Origin: JBOZRQ01 sp050789255
GTDB lineage: Bacteria; Bacillota; Sulfobacillia; Symbiobacteriales; Symbiobacteriaceae
NCBI GenBank assembly: GCA_050789255.1
Contig: JBOZRQ010000061.1
Location: 1-64,000, forward strand
Direction: 5' to 3'
DNA length: 64,000 bases
Shown here: piece by piece, positions 34,768 through 44,346 of the stretch
How positions within the stretch are numbered: the first letter of the stretch is position 1
Layout: every line of letters starts with the position of its first letter
Position numbers and translations under genes: made by a program
The notes under the pieces: generated by a model
Told to the model about the DNA's origin: nothing
Database searches by the model: none
The model's input: the letters and a program-made list of their open reading frames with translations, nothing else

Positions 34768-36317
34768 CGGCGCAACTCACCCCACGCCTGTTCAAGGCGG
34801 CGAGCATCATCTCCCTGGCGTACATCATCAGCCGATTTATGGGCTACCTGCGGGAGTCAATGCTCGCGGCCCGTTTCGGCGCCAGCCACACCACCGATGC
34901 CTACCTGGTGGCGCAGGACCTGCCCACCTCGCTGCTGGCGGCGGTGAGCATGGCGATTGTGATGGTCTTTATCCCGGTCTACCGGCAGGTGGCCGTGCAG
35001 CGTGGCGAGACCGATGCCTGGCGCCTGGTCAACGTGGTGCTGAACGCAGCGGTGGTCATCTCCGTCGGGGTGCTGGCGGTGAGCTGGCTCCTGGCGCCGA
35101 CCCTGGTTCCAAAGCTGGTGCCGGGGCTGCCGGGCGACGTGCAGGACCTGACCATCCACCTGACCCGGATCATGTTGCCCATGATGATCTTCCTTAGCGT
35201 GACCGGCGTCGCCATGGCGGTGCTGAACGCCAACCGCCACTTCACGGCGCCCGCCTTGATCGGGATCGTCAGCAACCTGGCCGTAATTGGCGTGCTGCTG
35301 GTGGTTCAGGGGCCGGCGCAGATCGACTGGGTGGCCTGGGCGGTGGTGCTCGGGGCAGCGATGGGGACCCTGGTGCAGATTCCGGCCCTGTGGAAGTCCG
35401 GCTTTCGGTATCAGCCGATCCTGGACATGGCGGACCCGGTGCTGGCCAAGATCGGGCGCCTGGTGGTGCCGGTGATGGTAAGCGCAGGCGCCGCACAGAT
35501 GCAGGGCTTTGTCGACCGCTACATGGCCTCGGGCCTGGCGGAGGGCAGCATTTCGGCCCTTAACTACGCCCAGCGCATCAATACGCTGCCTTATGGCGTG
35601 GTGGGCGTGGCGGTGGCCACCGTGATCTACCCGAGCCTGGCGGAGTACGCGGCCGCCGGGCAGGTCGATGACCTGCGCCAGACGGTGACGGCGGGGCTTC
35701 GGACCCTGGCGTGGGTGTTGCTCCCGATGGCGATGGGGCTCTACTTCTTCCGGGAACCGCTGATTCAGCTGTTCTTCCAGCGCGGCGCCTTTGACTTGCG
35801 GGCCACGGAGGTCACCTCGCAGGCGCTGCGGTTCCTGTCGATCGGGATTCTGTTCTTCGGTTGGCTCGACTTCCTGGGCCGGGGCTTCTTCGCCCTCCAG
35901 GACTCGCTGACGCCCATGTGGGCGGGCGTTGGAGCTGTGGGGCTGAACGTGCTCTTCAACCTGGCCTTCATTCGACTGCTGGGCCTTGGCGGGCTCGCCC
36001 TGGGGACCACGCTCTCCACGGCGCTGGCCGTAGGCTTCCTGCTCTGGAGCCTGCGCCGGCGGGTGGGGCCGCTCGGCGCCGGGGGGCTGCTGCGCTCGGT
36101 CGGGATCAGTGCAGTGACGGCCGTGGCCGGGGGATTCGTCGGGCGCCTCGTGTATGGTTTGGTGCGGTCACTGCTGCCCGGGACATCATTTTGGCTGTTG
36201 GCTCTGGCGCTGGTGACGGGGCTCGGTGTGGTTGTCATCGTGCATGTGGGTTTGGGGCTCCTGGCAGGGGAGCAGGAGGGCCGGCAGGTGCTGGCTCGCT
36301 TCCGCCGGAGGAAATAG
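34764..36317 (+). CDS. murJ: MurJ/MviN-type lipid flippase
   Basis: 517 residues with about fourteen membrane helices. The opening KAASIISLAYIISRFMGYLRESMLAARFGAS and DAYLVAQDLPT are characteristic of MurJ. Later come SVTGVAMAVLNANRHFTAPAL and FLGRGFFALQDSLTPM. MurJ proteins flip lipid II across the membrane; in this cluster it may serve a related lipid-linked wall-polymer unit. The GTG start lies within the previous gene's stop region (GTGA overlap). Confidence 0.94.
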   Translation: MTAQLTPRLFKAASIISLAYIISRFMGYLRESMLAARFGASHTTDAYLVAQDLPTSLLAAVSMAIVMVFIPVYRQVAVQRGETDAWRLVNVVLNAAVVISVGVLAVSWLLAPTLVPKLVPGLPGDVQDLTIHLTRIMLPMMIFLSVTGVAMAVLNANRHFTAPALIGIVSNLAVIGVLLVVQGPAQIDWVAWAVVLGAAMGTLVQIPALWKSGFRYQPILDMADPVLAKIGRLVVPVMVSAGAAQMQGFVDRYMASGLAEGSISALNYAQRINTLPYGVVGVAVATVIYPSLAEYAAAGQVDDLRQTVTAGLRTLAWVLLPMAMGLYFFREPLIQLFFQRGAFDLRATEVTSQALRFLSIGILFFGWLDFLGRGFFALQDSLTPMWAGVGAVGLNVLFNLAFIRLLGLGGLALGTTLSTALAVGFLLWSLRRRVGPLGAGGLLRSVGISAVTAVAGGFVGRLVYGLVRSLLPGTSFWLLALALVTGLGVVVIVHVGLGLLAGEQEGRQVLARFRRRK

Positions 36318-36332
36318 AGAGGAGGGTTCGCC

Positions 36333-38099
36333 GTGAACACACAACGCATTCTTTCACTGATCTTGCTGTGCGGTATCCTTGCAGCTACGGGAGTGGCGAT
36401 TGTACGTGCCACGGCGACCCGTCGCTCCAAGGCGGTGGAGTTGGCTCTGTCCCTGCAGGCGGTGCGGGAGAGCAGCGCATCTCAGGCCTACTCCTTCGAG
36501 GAGATGATCCAGCGGTACAAGGAGGCCGGGGTGACCACGCTGCTGATCAGCGGGACCACCCTGAAGGGGCTGCTTGACTACGGGGCCACCGGGTACCCGT
36601 CGCCCGCGGTGTTGAGCGTCTCGTCCGGGCGGGTTCGGGTGTCGGGAGAGTTGGGTCCCTGGTTGGCGGAGCGCCTGACGGCCCGCCTTGGAGCGGACCG
36701 GGTGAGCTTTGACGGCACGGAGATCACCGTCCGTGGGCTGGGTGATGCTGAGCTCTTGAGTCTCGATTTGGGCGCCCACCCCGCAGACCTCGAACTGGCC
36801 CGTCGCATGGGCTGGCAGGTCGCCGTGCAGCTGCTCGAAACCTCGGGCGACATCGGTGGCAAGGCCCTGCTGGATGGGCTCCCGGCGGGTGTTCCGATCC
36901 TGTGGACAGGACCGGACGGCCCGTTTGTCGGCGCCCAGGAGGCCATGAGGGCGAGGGGCGACCTGCTGCTGATCGACCACAGCCTGCCGCCGTTCTTTGC
37001 GGGCATGGCGCCCGGCGTGGGCAAGCTGTTCGACCGCTTCGGGGGTCGGGCGCTCAAGCTGTTCCGAGCTACATACAGCACCTCCGTGACGGACATCCTC
37101 ACGGCGGTGAAGGAACGGAATATGCAGGTGGTGCTGGTTCAGCCCTACCACATCTCCGGAGACCTGAAGCAGGACCTGGCACTGCAAGCAGAGACCTGGC
37201 GGGCGGTGGTCCGGGAGCTGGAGGGCGCCGGGTTCAGCATGGGCCGTTCTGGGCCGCTCCCGGCTTATAGCCCGCCCATCTGGATGCTGCTCCTCGCCGG
37301 AGCCGCCGTTGGAGCTGCTACTGCGCTCTTGGTGGGCGCACCATGGTGGCTCGCAGCACTGGGTGTGATTTTCGGCGCTGCGGTAGCTGCCGCACCGTAT
37401 GGCCTGACTCGCCAGGCGATGGCTCTGGCAGCTGCCTGCGTGTTACCGGCCCTGGGCGCCCTCCGTGCGCTGGAGGCGCAGGGTCTGGCCAGGCGCCTGG
37501 GCTGGCTGATCGGTACCGCCTTTGGGGCGGGCCTGCTGGTCACCGGGCTGCTGGCCAACACGGAGTACATTTACGAGATGGCGCTGTTCCGGGGGATCAA
37601 GGTGGCGCTGGTGGCGCCGTCGGTGGCGTTCTTAGCCGTGACGGCCTGGCGGGAGCGGGCAGCGCTCGCCCAGTGGTGGCAGGGCCGCTCTATTAGGGTG
37701 TGGCACCTGGCCGTAGCACTGGCTGTGGTTGTTGCGGTACCGCTCATGCTGATCCGCAGCGGCCAGGACAGCGATGTGCTGCTGGTCACCGGGCTGGAGC
37801 TGAAGCTGCGTTCAGCCCTGGAGTACCTGATGGTGGTCCGGCCCCGGTTCAAGGAGTTTCTGATTGGCTGGCCGCTCTTGTTTTTGGCCCACTATGCGCT
37901 AAAGCGCGGGTACCGACTGGCGGGCGCCGCCCTGCTGGCGGTAGGCCTGGTGGGGCCGGCCTCCTTGGTCAACTCCTTCACGCACCTCCACACGCCAACC
38001 TGGATCTCAGCCGTGCGGGGGATCCATGGCGTCTGGTTGGGCGCCCTGCTGGGCGGCGCCCTACTCCTGGCCCTGAGAAGGGGGGAGCGCCGTGCTTAA
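36333..38099 (+). CDS. DUF5693 family membrane protein (first of two)
   Basis: 588 residues. One N-terminal helix (ILSLILLCGILAATGVAIV) is followed by a soluble outer domain of about 290 residues (SFEEMIQRYKEAGVTTLLISGTTLKGLLDYG) and about eight helices in the C-terminal half. The domain resembles DUF5693 and shares its layout with the next gene. GAGGAGGG precedes the GTG. Proteins of this family are found beside csaB; a role in wall-polymer export or modification is inference. Confidence 0.8.
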   Translation: MNTQRILSLILLCGILAATGVAIVRATATRRSKAVELALSLQAVRESSASQAYSFEEMIQRYKEAGVTTLLISGTTLKGLLDYGATGYPSPAVLSVSSGRVRVSGELGPWLAERLTARLGADRVSFDGTEITVRGLGDAELLSLDLGAHPADLELARRMGWQVAVQLLETSGDIGGKALLDGLPAGVPILWTGPDGPFVGAQEAMRARGDLLLIDHSLPPFFAGMAPGVGKLFDRFGGRALKLFRATYSTSVTDILTAVKERNMQVVLVQPYHISGDLKQDLALQAETWRAVVRELEGAGFSMGRSGPLPAYSPPIWMLLLAGAAVGAATALLVGAPWWLAALGVIFGAAVAAAPYGLTRQAMALAAACVLPALGALRALEAQGLARRLGWLIGTAFGAGLLVTGLLANTEYIYEMALFRGIKVALVAPSVAFLAVTAWRERAALAQWWQGRSIRVWHLAVALAVVVAVPLMLIRSGQDSDVLLVTGLELKLRSALEYLMVVRPRFKEFLIGWPLLFLAHYALKRGYRLAGAALLAVGLVGPASLVNSFTHLHTPTWISAVRGIHGVWLGALLGGALLLALRRGERRA

Positions 38100-39780
38100 C
38101 CGGCTGGCCTGGATTCTGGTGGGTCTCTCGGTCACCGTGGCCCTCTGTCTGGCGGGGTACCGGTTCTGGCTGAACTGGCAGGACCGCACGGTCGACCTGG
38201 TGCTCGACGGACGCAGCTACCGGCAGATGGCCCGGGAGACGCACGTCTCCTATGAGGATTTGCTGAAGAGCCTCAAGCAGAGCGGGGCGACGGCGGTGGC
38301 GGTCGCTGAGCAGGACCTGGCCTCCATGCAGGAGGCGGGACTGCTGAAGGCGGTGACCGGCGCCAAGCTGCGGGAGCTTGCGGCCCGCGGCGAGGCGACG
38401 CTTCCGGCTGGCATTCATGATGGCTACACCTATGTCATGACCGACCGGGCGGACGTGGCGGCCCGGATCCAGCGGCGCCTGCCCGCCGAGACCGTGCGGA
38501 GCGCGGCGCCCGGGCTGCTGGAGATCGCCATGGCCCAGGATGTGGTCGCACAGGTCACCTTTGGGTTTGATGCTCCGGACTTTGAAGCCGTGCAAGCCGC
38601 AGGGCTCCGTCCGGTGCCCCGGCCGGCAAACCGGGCCGGGGTTGACCCGAATCAGCTCCTTACCGAGGTCGCCGGGCTGGCGCCCGAGGCCCGGTCGGTG
38701 ATCTTCCAGGGCCGGGAGGTGCTGGGGTATCCCGGCGGAATCGCCGGGACCGCCGAGGCCGTGAAGGCCCGCCACTGGGTGATCGGGTTGGTGGAGCAGC
38801 CGAGCGGGCAGGGGTACATTGTCCAGCAGGGCCAGGAGGAGCTGGCCGACCGGACCGGCTACCGGGTCACCCGGGTGACGGCACAGCTGGACGGCGTGAC
38901 CAGGCGGGGCGCCCGCATGCTGTACTTGAAGGGCCGGACGCCCGCTGAGGTGTCGGCGTTGAGTCAGCAACTCAGCGGCCTTGGCTACAAGCTTGGACTT
39001 CCCGGCGGGCTGAGCTACGTGCGGGTGGGCAGGCTGGTTACCGTGGTGCTCTCGCTTGCCCTGGCCGGGGTGTTGATCCTGATCAGCGGCGGGCACTGGC
39101 TGGTGGCTGCGGTGACCTTGCTGGCCGCCGTGGCGGGGCCGTACGTGGCGCCTGGCGCCGCCCTCTGGGCCCAGGCCGGCGCCCTGGGACTGATCCCGGT
39201 GCTGGCGCTGCTGTCCGGGCCCGGTGGGCCTGACGGCGACCCGGACGCGGGGCTTCGCCTGGGCTGGCGTCTCACCCGCTGGGTGAGCGGCGGGGTGGTC
39301 TGGGTTGCGGCGACGCTCTTCTCCGCACTGGCTGCCGCCATGGTGGCGGTAGCTTTGCGGGGCGCCCCCGCCGACCTGCTTGGCATCACGCCGCCACCCT
39401 CGGGCTGGCTGGCGGTGGGGCTGGCTGCCGTCGGGTACGCCGGCCTGCACACGGAGCGCTTCCGGTGGGACGCCACGGTAGGGAGGGGCCAGCTACTGGC
39501 CTTCGTGGCAGTGATCGTCTCACTGGGTGCTGCCCTTGCGTTCCCGGTGGTGGCCCCTGCGCTCGTGGGCCTTTCAGCCCTGGGTGGGCTACCCGCCGGA
39601 GCGTGGCGTCAGGCTGGCCTGGCGCTTGGCTTCGCCGGGGCCGTGGCCCTGGCCGTGGCTCCCGCCAGCGGCGCCCTCGTGGCGCTGGCCGGCGCAGGGA
39701 TGGGCCTGGCCGTCTATGCTTACCATACTTACAGAGGCTCGGTGGGCCGTCAGGCCGACCGGGGAAGGGAGACCGCATAA
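38092..39780 (+). CDS. DUF5693 family membrane protein (second of two)
   Basis: 562 residues with the same plan as the preceding protein: an N-terminal helix (LAWILVGLSVTVALCLAGYRFW), a soluble domain (SYEDLLKSLKQSGATAVAVAEQDLASMQEAGLL) and a membrane C-terminal half. The two look like paralogues that have diverged strongly. It overlaps the preceding gene by 8 bp and shares one base with the csaB start (TAATG). Function unknown. Confidence 0.8.
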   Translation: MLNRLAWILVGLSVTVALCLAGYRFWLNWQDRTVDLVLDGRSYRQMARETHVSYEDLLKSLKQSGATAVAVAEQDLASMQEAGLLKAVTGAKLRELAARGEATLPAGIHDGYTYVMTDRADVAARIQRRLPAETVRSAAPGLLEIAMAQDVVAQVTFGFDAPDFEAVQAAGLRPVPRPANRAGVDPNQLLTEVAGLAPEARSVIFQGREVLGYPGGIAGTAEAVKARHWVIGLVEQPSGQGYIVQQGQEELADRTGYRVTRVTAQLDGVTRRGARMLYLKGRTPAEVSALSQQLSGLGYKLGLPGGLSYVRVGRLVTVVLSLALAGVLILISGGHWLVAAVTLLAAVAGPYVAPGAALWAQAGALGLIPVLALLSGPGGPDGDPDAGLRLGWRLTRWVSGGVVWVAATLFSALAAAMVAVALRGAPADLLGITPPPSGWLAVGLAAVGYAGLHTERFRWDATVGRGQLLAFVAVIVSLGAALAFPVVAPALVGLSALGGLPAGAWRQAGLALGFAGAVALAVAPASGALVALAGAGMGLAVYAYHTYRGSVGRQADRGRETA

Positions 39781-40889
39781 TGGCTGAGTTCCTGGTCTCC
39801 GGCTATTACGGCGATAACAACGCAGGCGACGAGGCAATCCTGGCCGGCATGATGAAGGCCATCCGGGAGATCCACCCGGAGGCAGCGTTCGCCGCGATCT
39901 CCAAAAAGGCCGCCCGCACCCGGGCCGAGCACGGCATCACGGCGATCAGCCGCAACGACTTCAAGGCCACGTGGAGGGCGATCGCAGACGCTGACATGGT
40001 CATCTCCGGGGGCGGCAGCCTGCTGCAAGACCGGACCAGCGCCAAGTCCCTCATGTATTACCTTGGCGTGATCACCATGGGCAAGCTGGCCCGCAAGCCG
40101 GTTATGCTGTACGCACAGGGCATCGGGCCTGTGGTGCGCCCTGCGAGTCGCCTTGTGATGCCGCCCGTGCTGAACGGGGTCGCACAGATCACTGTGCGGG
40201 ACGCAGACTCCGCCGAGACGCTCCGCCAGCTCGGGGTGCGGCGCCCGCCCGTGGCGGTGACAGCCGACCCAGCCCTGGCGCTTGGGTCGTCCGACCCCGA
40301 GTGGGGCGCCGCCCTCCTGCGGGAGAGCGGGGTCGACCTGACCCGCCCGGTGCTGGGCGTTTCGGTGCGGCACTGGCGGGTGGAGGGGGCGCCCTGGGAG
40401 CCGGCCCTCGCCAAGGCGCTGGATGCCGTCGCCGAGGAGACGGGCGCCCAGGTGGTCTTCATTCCCCTGCAGTTGCCGCACGATATAGCCGCCTCTGAGG
40501 TTGTGCGCCAGTGCATGCAGAAGCCGGCGGTCATCGCCCACGGGGAGTACACGCAGGCCCATGTGCGGGCGCTGATCAGCCGTTGCGATGTGCTCCTGGG
40601 TCTTCGCTTTCACGCTCTCGTCTTCGCTGCCATGAACGGGGTCCCGCTGGTTGGGCTCTCGTACGACCCCAAGAACGACGCCTTCCTCCAGGCCCTCGGG
40701 GAGAGCGCGGCCAGCACCGTGGACAACCTGGACACCCAGGCCGTCGTGGCCGCCATCCGGCGAGCCCACGGCGAGGCCCAGGGCTTCCGGCAGCGCTTGC
40801 AGCATAGAATTGCGCAACTGACGCCCCTGTCGCACAGGAACGCCCAACTCGCCGTGCAACTGCTTCAGCAGAGAGGGATCATCAAATGA
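39780..40889 (+). CDS. csaB: Polysaccharide pyruvyl transferase CsaB
   Basis: 369 residues. CsaB adds ketal-linked pyruvate from phosphoenolpyruvate to the secondary wall polymer, which lets SLH-domain proteins bind the cell wall. Family features: SGYYGDNNAGDEAILAGM at the start, SGGGSLLQDRTS, LYAQGIGPV, VRDADSAETLRQLG, and the conserved His in LGLRFHALVFAAMNGVPLVGLSYDPK. GGGAAGGGAGA precedes the ATG. It overlaps the tagA/wecG-like gene by 4 bp. Confidence 0.96.
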   Translation: MAEFLVSGYYGDNNAGDEAILAGMMKAIREIHPEAAFAAISKKAARTRAEHGITAISRNDFKATWRAIADADMVISGGGSLLQDRTSAKSLMYYLGVITMGKLARKPVMLYAQGIGPVVRPASRLVMPPVLNGVAQITVRDADSAETLRQLGVRRPPVAVTADPALALGSSDPEWGAALLRESGVDLTRPVLGVSVRHWRVEGAPWEPALAKALDAVAEETGAQVVFIPLQLPHDIAASEVVRQCMQKPAVIAHGEYTQAHVRALISRCDVLLGLRFHALVFAAMNGVPLVGLSYDPKNDAFLQALGESAASTVDNLDTQAVVAAIRRAHGEAQGFRQRLQHRIAQLTPLSHRNAQLAVQLLQQRGIIK

Positions 40890-41620
40890 GTCGCACCCAG
40901 ATTCTCGCCATAGGCGTCGACAAGGTGACCATGCAGGAGGCGGTCGACCGCTGCCTGGCGTGGATGGAGACCCGCCAGCCCCACCTTGTGGTCACGCCGA
41001 ACGCCGAGATCGCCTACGCCGCCACCCACGACCCGTCGCTCGCCGAGATCATCAACAAAGCGGACCTCGTGATTGCCGACGGCGCCGGGGTGGTGCTGGG
41101 CGCCAAGATCCTGGGCGACCCCGTGCCCGAGAAGGTGGCCGGGGTCAACCTGTCCACGAACCTGCTAAAAGCGATGTCCCAGCGGGGGCGCGGGCGTATC
41201 TACCTGCTCGGCGCCCGACCTGAGTCGGTCGCAAAAGCGGTGGAGAGCATTCGGCAAAACTATCCGGGCGTCACGCTGGCCGGGTATCACGACGGCTTCT
41301 TCACGCCCGAGGAGGAGCCCGCCATTCTCGAAGAGATCCGCAAGGCGGATGTCGACCTGCTGGTGGTCGGGCTTGGGTCCCCCCGCCAGGAGCGCTGGCT
41401 GCACGAGCACCTGCCCCGGTTGGGCGCCCGCGTCGGCATTGGGGCTGGCGGCACCATCGACACCTGGGCCGGGATCTCTCCACGGGCGCCGGAGTGGATG
41501 ATCAAGGCGAACCTGGAGTGGCTGTTCCGGGTGGTGAAGCTCGGCCGGTACAGCCGCAGCTTGCCGCCGCTGTTCAAGTTTGCTCTGGCGGTCTTCGCCA
41601 GGAGATTGCGAGGCCGGTAG
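40886..41620 (+). CDS. tagA: WecG/TagA/CpsF family glycosyltransferase
   Basis: A 244-residue GT26 enzyme that adds N-acetylmannosaminuronate or N-acetylmannosamine to lipid-linked GlcNAc. Seen are VVTPNAEIAYAATHDP, the Asp region LVIADGAGVVLGAKILG, IYLLGARPESVAKA and LVVGLGSPRQERWLHEH. It ends with a positively charged, hydrophobic tail (LPPLFKFALAVFARRLRGR) that would touch the membrane. It makes the linkage unit of a wall polymer together with its neighbours. The ATG overlaps the csaB stop (ATGA). Confidence 0.93.
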   Translation: MSRTQILAIGVDKVTMQEAVDRCLAWMETRQPHLVVTPNAEIAYAATHDPSLAEIINKADLVIADGAGVVLGAKILGDPVPEKVAGVNLSTNLLKAMSQRGRGRIYLLGARPESVAKAVESIRQNYPGVTLAGYHDGFFTPEEEPAILEEIRKADVDLLVVGLGSPRQERWLHEHLPRLGARVGIGAGGTIDTWAGISPRAPEWMIKANLEWLFRVVKLGRYSRSLPPLFKFALAVFARRLRGR

Positions 41621-41621
41621 C

Positions 41622-42350
41622 ATGCGGATTGGACTGTTTGGTGACATTCATTCCAACTACCACGCCCTGGAGGCCGTCCTTGCGGACATGGCCCACCGGG
41701 GCGTCGACCATATGGTCTGCCTGGGCGATATCACGCTGAAGGGGCCCATGCCGAAGGAGTGTGTGGACCGCGTGCGCGCCCTGGGCTGCCCGGTGGTGCT
41801 GGGCAACGCCGACGGCTGCTACCATCCGGACTTCGCTCCCTCGCGCTACCCGCCGCGCAACCAGAGCCAGGTGGAGATCATTGCCGACTTTGAGCGCCAC
41901 TGCGCCGCGTTGACCGCGGATGACCGGGAGTGGCTGCAAAGCCTGCCCCTGACCCATACCGAGGTGGCGGACAAGTGCCGCATGGACTTTTGCCACGCCG
42001 TTCCGCACAGCAACTACGTGTTGCTCTGGCCCTGGTCGCCGAACGACGAGTTCGAGGTGCTGCGGGTAGACCCCCAGACCAAGTTGGCGGCCTTTGGGCA
42101 CAACCACCGCGCCTTTCTCCGGACCGTGCACGGCATGCTGGTAATCAACGCCGGTAGCGTGGGGGCGCCCTTCGACGGCGACTACCGGCCGGGGTACGTG
42201 ATTATTGAGGCTGAGGGCGGCGCCCTTTCCGCCCAGATCATTCGGGTTCCCTACGACCCGGAGCCGGCGATTAAGGCTGCACAGCAGCTTGGGATGCGGG
42301 GCTGGGAGCTTTTTGCCCACACCGCCCGCACCGGGCAGTTTCCGGGATAA
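41622..42350 (+). CDS. YfcE-like metallophosphoesterase
   Basis: A 242-residue calcineurin-like phosphoesterase. Metal-binding motifs in order: GDIHSNYHALEAVL (D, H), CLGDITLKGP (GD), VLGNADG (GN-D), a His in MDFCHAVPHSN, and FGHNHRAF (GHxH). The full active site is present, so it should be an active phosphatase or phosphodiesterase; the substrate is unknown. It starts 1 bp after the preceding stop, so it is probably read with the wall cluster. Confidence 0.9.
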   Translation: MRIGLFGDIHSNYHALEAVLADMAHRGVDHMVCLGDITLKGPMPKECVDRVRALGCPVVLGNADGCYHPDFAPSRYPPRNQSQVEIIADFERHCAALTADDREWLQSLPLTHTEVADKCRMDFCHAVPHSNYVLLWPWSPNDEFEVLRVDPQTKLAAFGHNHRAFLRTVHGMLVINAGSVGAPFDGDYRPGYVIIEAEGGALSAQIIRVPYDPEPAIKAAQQLGMRGWELFAHTARTGQFPG

Positions 42351-42367
42351 CGTCTACGGAGGCTTCT

Positions 42368-43345
42368 ATGCTCTATACACTGCGCCCCATCCGGCTGCCG
42401 GAGGATTATGCCGGCATCGCTCGGGTACTTAATGCGAACCAACCTGAACCCATCTCCGCCGAGAAACTGGCTGACGACGATAATCATATGCCGAAACAGA
42501 ACATCCCCCGGGTGAACGAAGAGGGCCGCCTGACCGGGTTCTATCGGGAGCGGGTAGTCGCTGTGGACGACCACGGCGCGATTGTGGGATACCTTGTCGG
42601 TTGGAGGGCGCCCTGGACGCAGCCGGGCTACATCAACAGCACCCTGGTGGTCGACCCGGCGTACTGGGGCCAGGGGATCGGCTCGGCCCTGGCGGATCAT
42701 CTGGTCAATTGGGCCCGGCAGTTGGGCGCCTCGCTGGTGCAGTCCGAAATGCGGGACAACGTACCGGGGGGTCGGGCCTTCGCCGAGAAGCGGGGCTTTG
42801 CCATCGATCGGCACGGATTTGAGTCGACGCTGGACCTGGCCGCCTTCGACCCGGCGCCCTTCGCAGGCGTGGTGGAGAGTGTTCAGGCCAGTGGGATTCG
42901 GTTCTCCACGCTAGCCGCCGAGCCCGACGCCGAAGCTGAGCAAGCGCTGTACACGCTCTTTTATGAAACTCGGGACGTTCCCTGGCTGGAAGACGATGCG
43001 GTTCTGCCGTTCAATGCCTGGCGGAAATGGATCCTAGAACTGTCCAACCCGGAGGATGTGCTCCTCGCCTATGACGGCGCCCGGCTGGTTGGCACCTCGA
43101 TCCTGGTGCGGAACAAAGAGACCCGGGCACTCTACAACGAGTACACGGGTGTTCTGCGGGCCTATCGCGGTCGGAAGATCGCCTTAACGCTCAAATTGCT
43201 CACCATCCGCATCGGGCAGGAGAGCGGGGCACCTTACATCCGCACGGACAACGACTCGGCGAACGAGCCGATGCTAGGGATCAACCGGCGACTTGGATAT
43301 GTACCGGCGCCGGGTCTCTACCGGATTCGCAAGCCGCTGTCATAG
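42368..43345 (+). CDS. Tandem GNAT-domain acetyltransferase
   Basis: A 325-residue protein with two GNAT domains. The first (about 1-160) has the acetyl-CoA-binding stretch STLVVDPAYWGQGIGSALADHL. The second (about 170-325) has the related VLRAYRGRKIALTLKLLTI and GTSILVRN. The overall plan matches mycothiol-synthase-like and other double-GNAT proteins, but the substrate is unknown. GGAGG lies 6 bp before the ATG. Its last 6 bp overlap the end of the convergent gene, which is also a tandem-GNAT protein. Confidence 0.87.
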   Translation: MLYTLRPIRLPEDYAGIARVLNANQPEPISAEKLADDDNHMPKQNIPRVNEEGRLTGFYRERVVAVDDHGAIVGYLVGWRAPWTQPGYINSTLVVDPAYWGQGIGSALADHLVNWARQLGASLVQSEMRDNVPGGRAFAEKRGFAIDRHGFESTLDLAAFDPAPFAGVVESVQASGIRFSTLAAEPDAEAEQALYTLFYETRDVPWLEDDAVLPFNAWRKWILELSNPEDVLLAYDGARLVGTSILVRNKETRALYNEYTGVLRAYRGRKIALTLKLLTIRIGQESGAPYIRTDNDSANEPMLGINRRLGYVPAPGLYRIRKPLS

Positions 43346-44251
43346 GGCCTTCTGGAGGCGGACTTCGGCCCGGCGCACCTGGAAACCCAGCGCCTCATTG
43401 GCCTTCTTCATGGGAAGGTTGGCCTGCAGGGTCGAGGTTCGGACCTCCCGGAAGCCGTGCGCCAGCCCATACTCGGTGATCCGCCACTTCAGGGCCCTGG
43501 CCAAGCCTCGGCCCCGGTAGGCGGGGATCACGCCCGTGAACCACTGCCCGAGCCAGTCCTCGCTGGGGCTGGCGTAGCTGATGCCCACGTAGGCACCGCC
43601 ATCCTTGGCGAGGAAGAAACACTGGTGCAGGACCCTGGGGTCTCGGACCCGCTTGTGGAAGAACTCCAGCGTCGGCGGGATGAATGGCTCCCCGGTGGGG
43701 ACGTCGGCGAAGCAAGCGTTCTGCATCTCGTGGATGGCAGGGAGGCAGGCCTCCCCGTACCGCTCAAGCTCCGAGGCCAGGGTGACGATCTCCACAGAGC
43801 CAAGGTCAAAGGTCGGCCGTGGCGGGAGCGAGGACAGGTCCTGGGTCAGTTTGAGCATGCGCTGGTACTCCCGGAAGCCCCGGCGCTCAAAGTAGGCGAT
43901 GGAACCAGGGTCTGAGTCCTGTACTCGTACCCGGGCTGTGTGGGCTCCCATGGCTTTGAGATCGTCCAGCAGTTGCTCAAGCAGTCGGGTGCCGGCGCCC
44001 TGCCCGCGGAAGGCTGGCTCTACGCCCAGTGACAGCCGGTACTCCCCGGAGTCCGGCGGATAGGCCGGATCGGGTCGGGCGCAGCCGTATCCGACGACAC
44101 GGCCCGATTCCGTCGCAATCCACAGGCGTGAATGCTCCGGCTGCGACCGCCACAACTCCGGATCCTCACGCCGCTCCGGGTCGATGGCGACGCTCAGCCC
44201 CACAACGATATCGGTGTCGGCAACCGTGGGTGTCCGAAGGTCCAGCTTCAT
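43340..44251 (-). CDS. Tandem GNAT-domain acetyltransferase (convergent)
   Basis: 303 residues with two GNAT domains: SLGVEPAFRGQGAGTRLLEQLL in the first and TGVIPAYRGRGLARALKWRI in the second, each the acetyl-CoA loop. The ATG at 44251 is chosen for AAGGAGG 5 bp upstream; the frame is open further upstream but would cross the leader. It is paralogous in plan to the neighbouring 42368-43345 protein and converges with it. Substrate unknown. Confidence 0.88.
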   Translation of the reverse strand: MKLDLRTPTVADTDIVVGLSVAIDPERREDPELWRSQPEHSRLWIATESGRVVGYGCARPDPAYPPDSGEYRLSLGVEPAFRGQGAGTRLLEQLLDDLKAMGAHTARVRVQDSDPGSIAYFERRGFREYQRMLKLTQDLSSLPPRPTFDLGSVEIVTLASELERYGEACLPAIHEMQNACFADVPTGEPFIPPTLEFFHKRVRDPRVLHQCFFLAKDGGAYVGISYASPSEDWLGQWFTGVIPAYRGRGLARALKWRITEYGLAHGFREVRTSTLQANLPMKKANEALGFQVRRAEVRLQKAL

Positions 44252-44305
44252 AGCTTCCTCCTTGGGCAACATCGATATTTTAACAGTACGAAGCTGCTTG
44301 CCATA

Positions 44306-44335
44306 AACCTCCTCACCTGTTCGGGGAGGTTTTTT
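44306..44335 (+). terminator. Rightward terminator upstream of padR
   Basis: AACCTCC (44306-44312) pairs with GGAGGTT (44325-44331), followed by a T run to 44335. No rightward gene ends nearby; the nearest is the GNAT gene ending at 43345, so it may end that transcript after antisense passage through the leftward GNAT gene. Confidence 0.75.
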
Positions 44336-44346
44336 CATTCCCCCTC

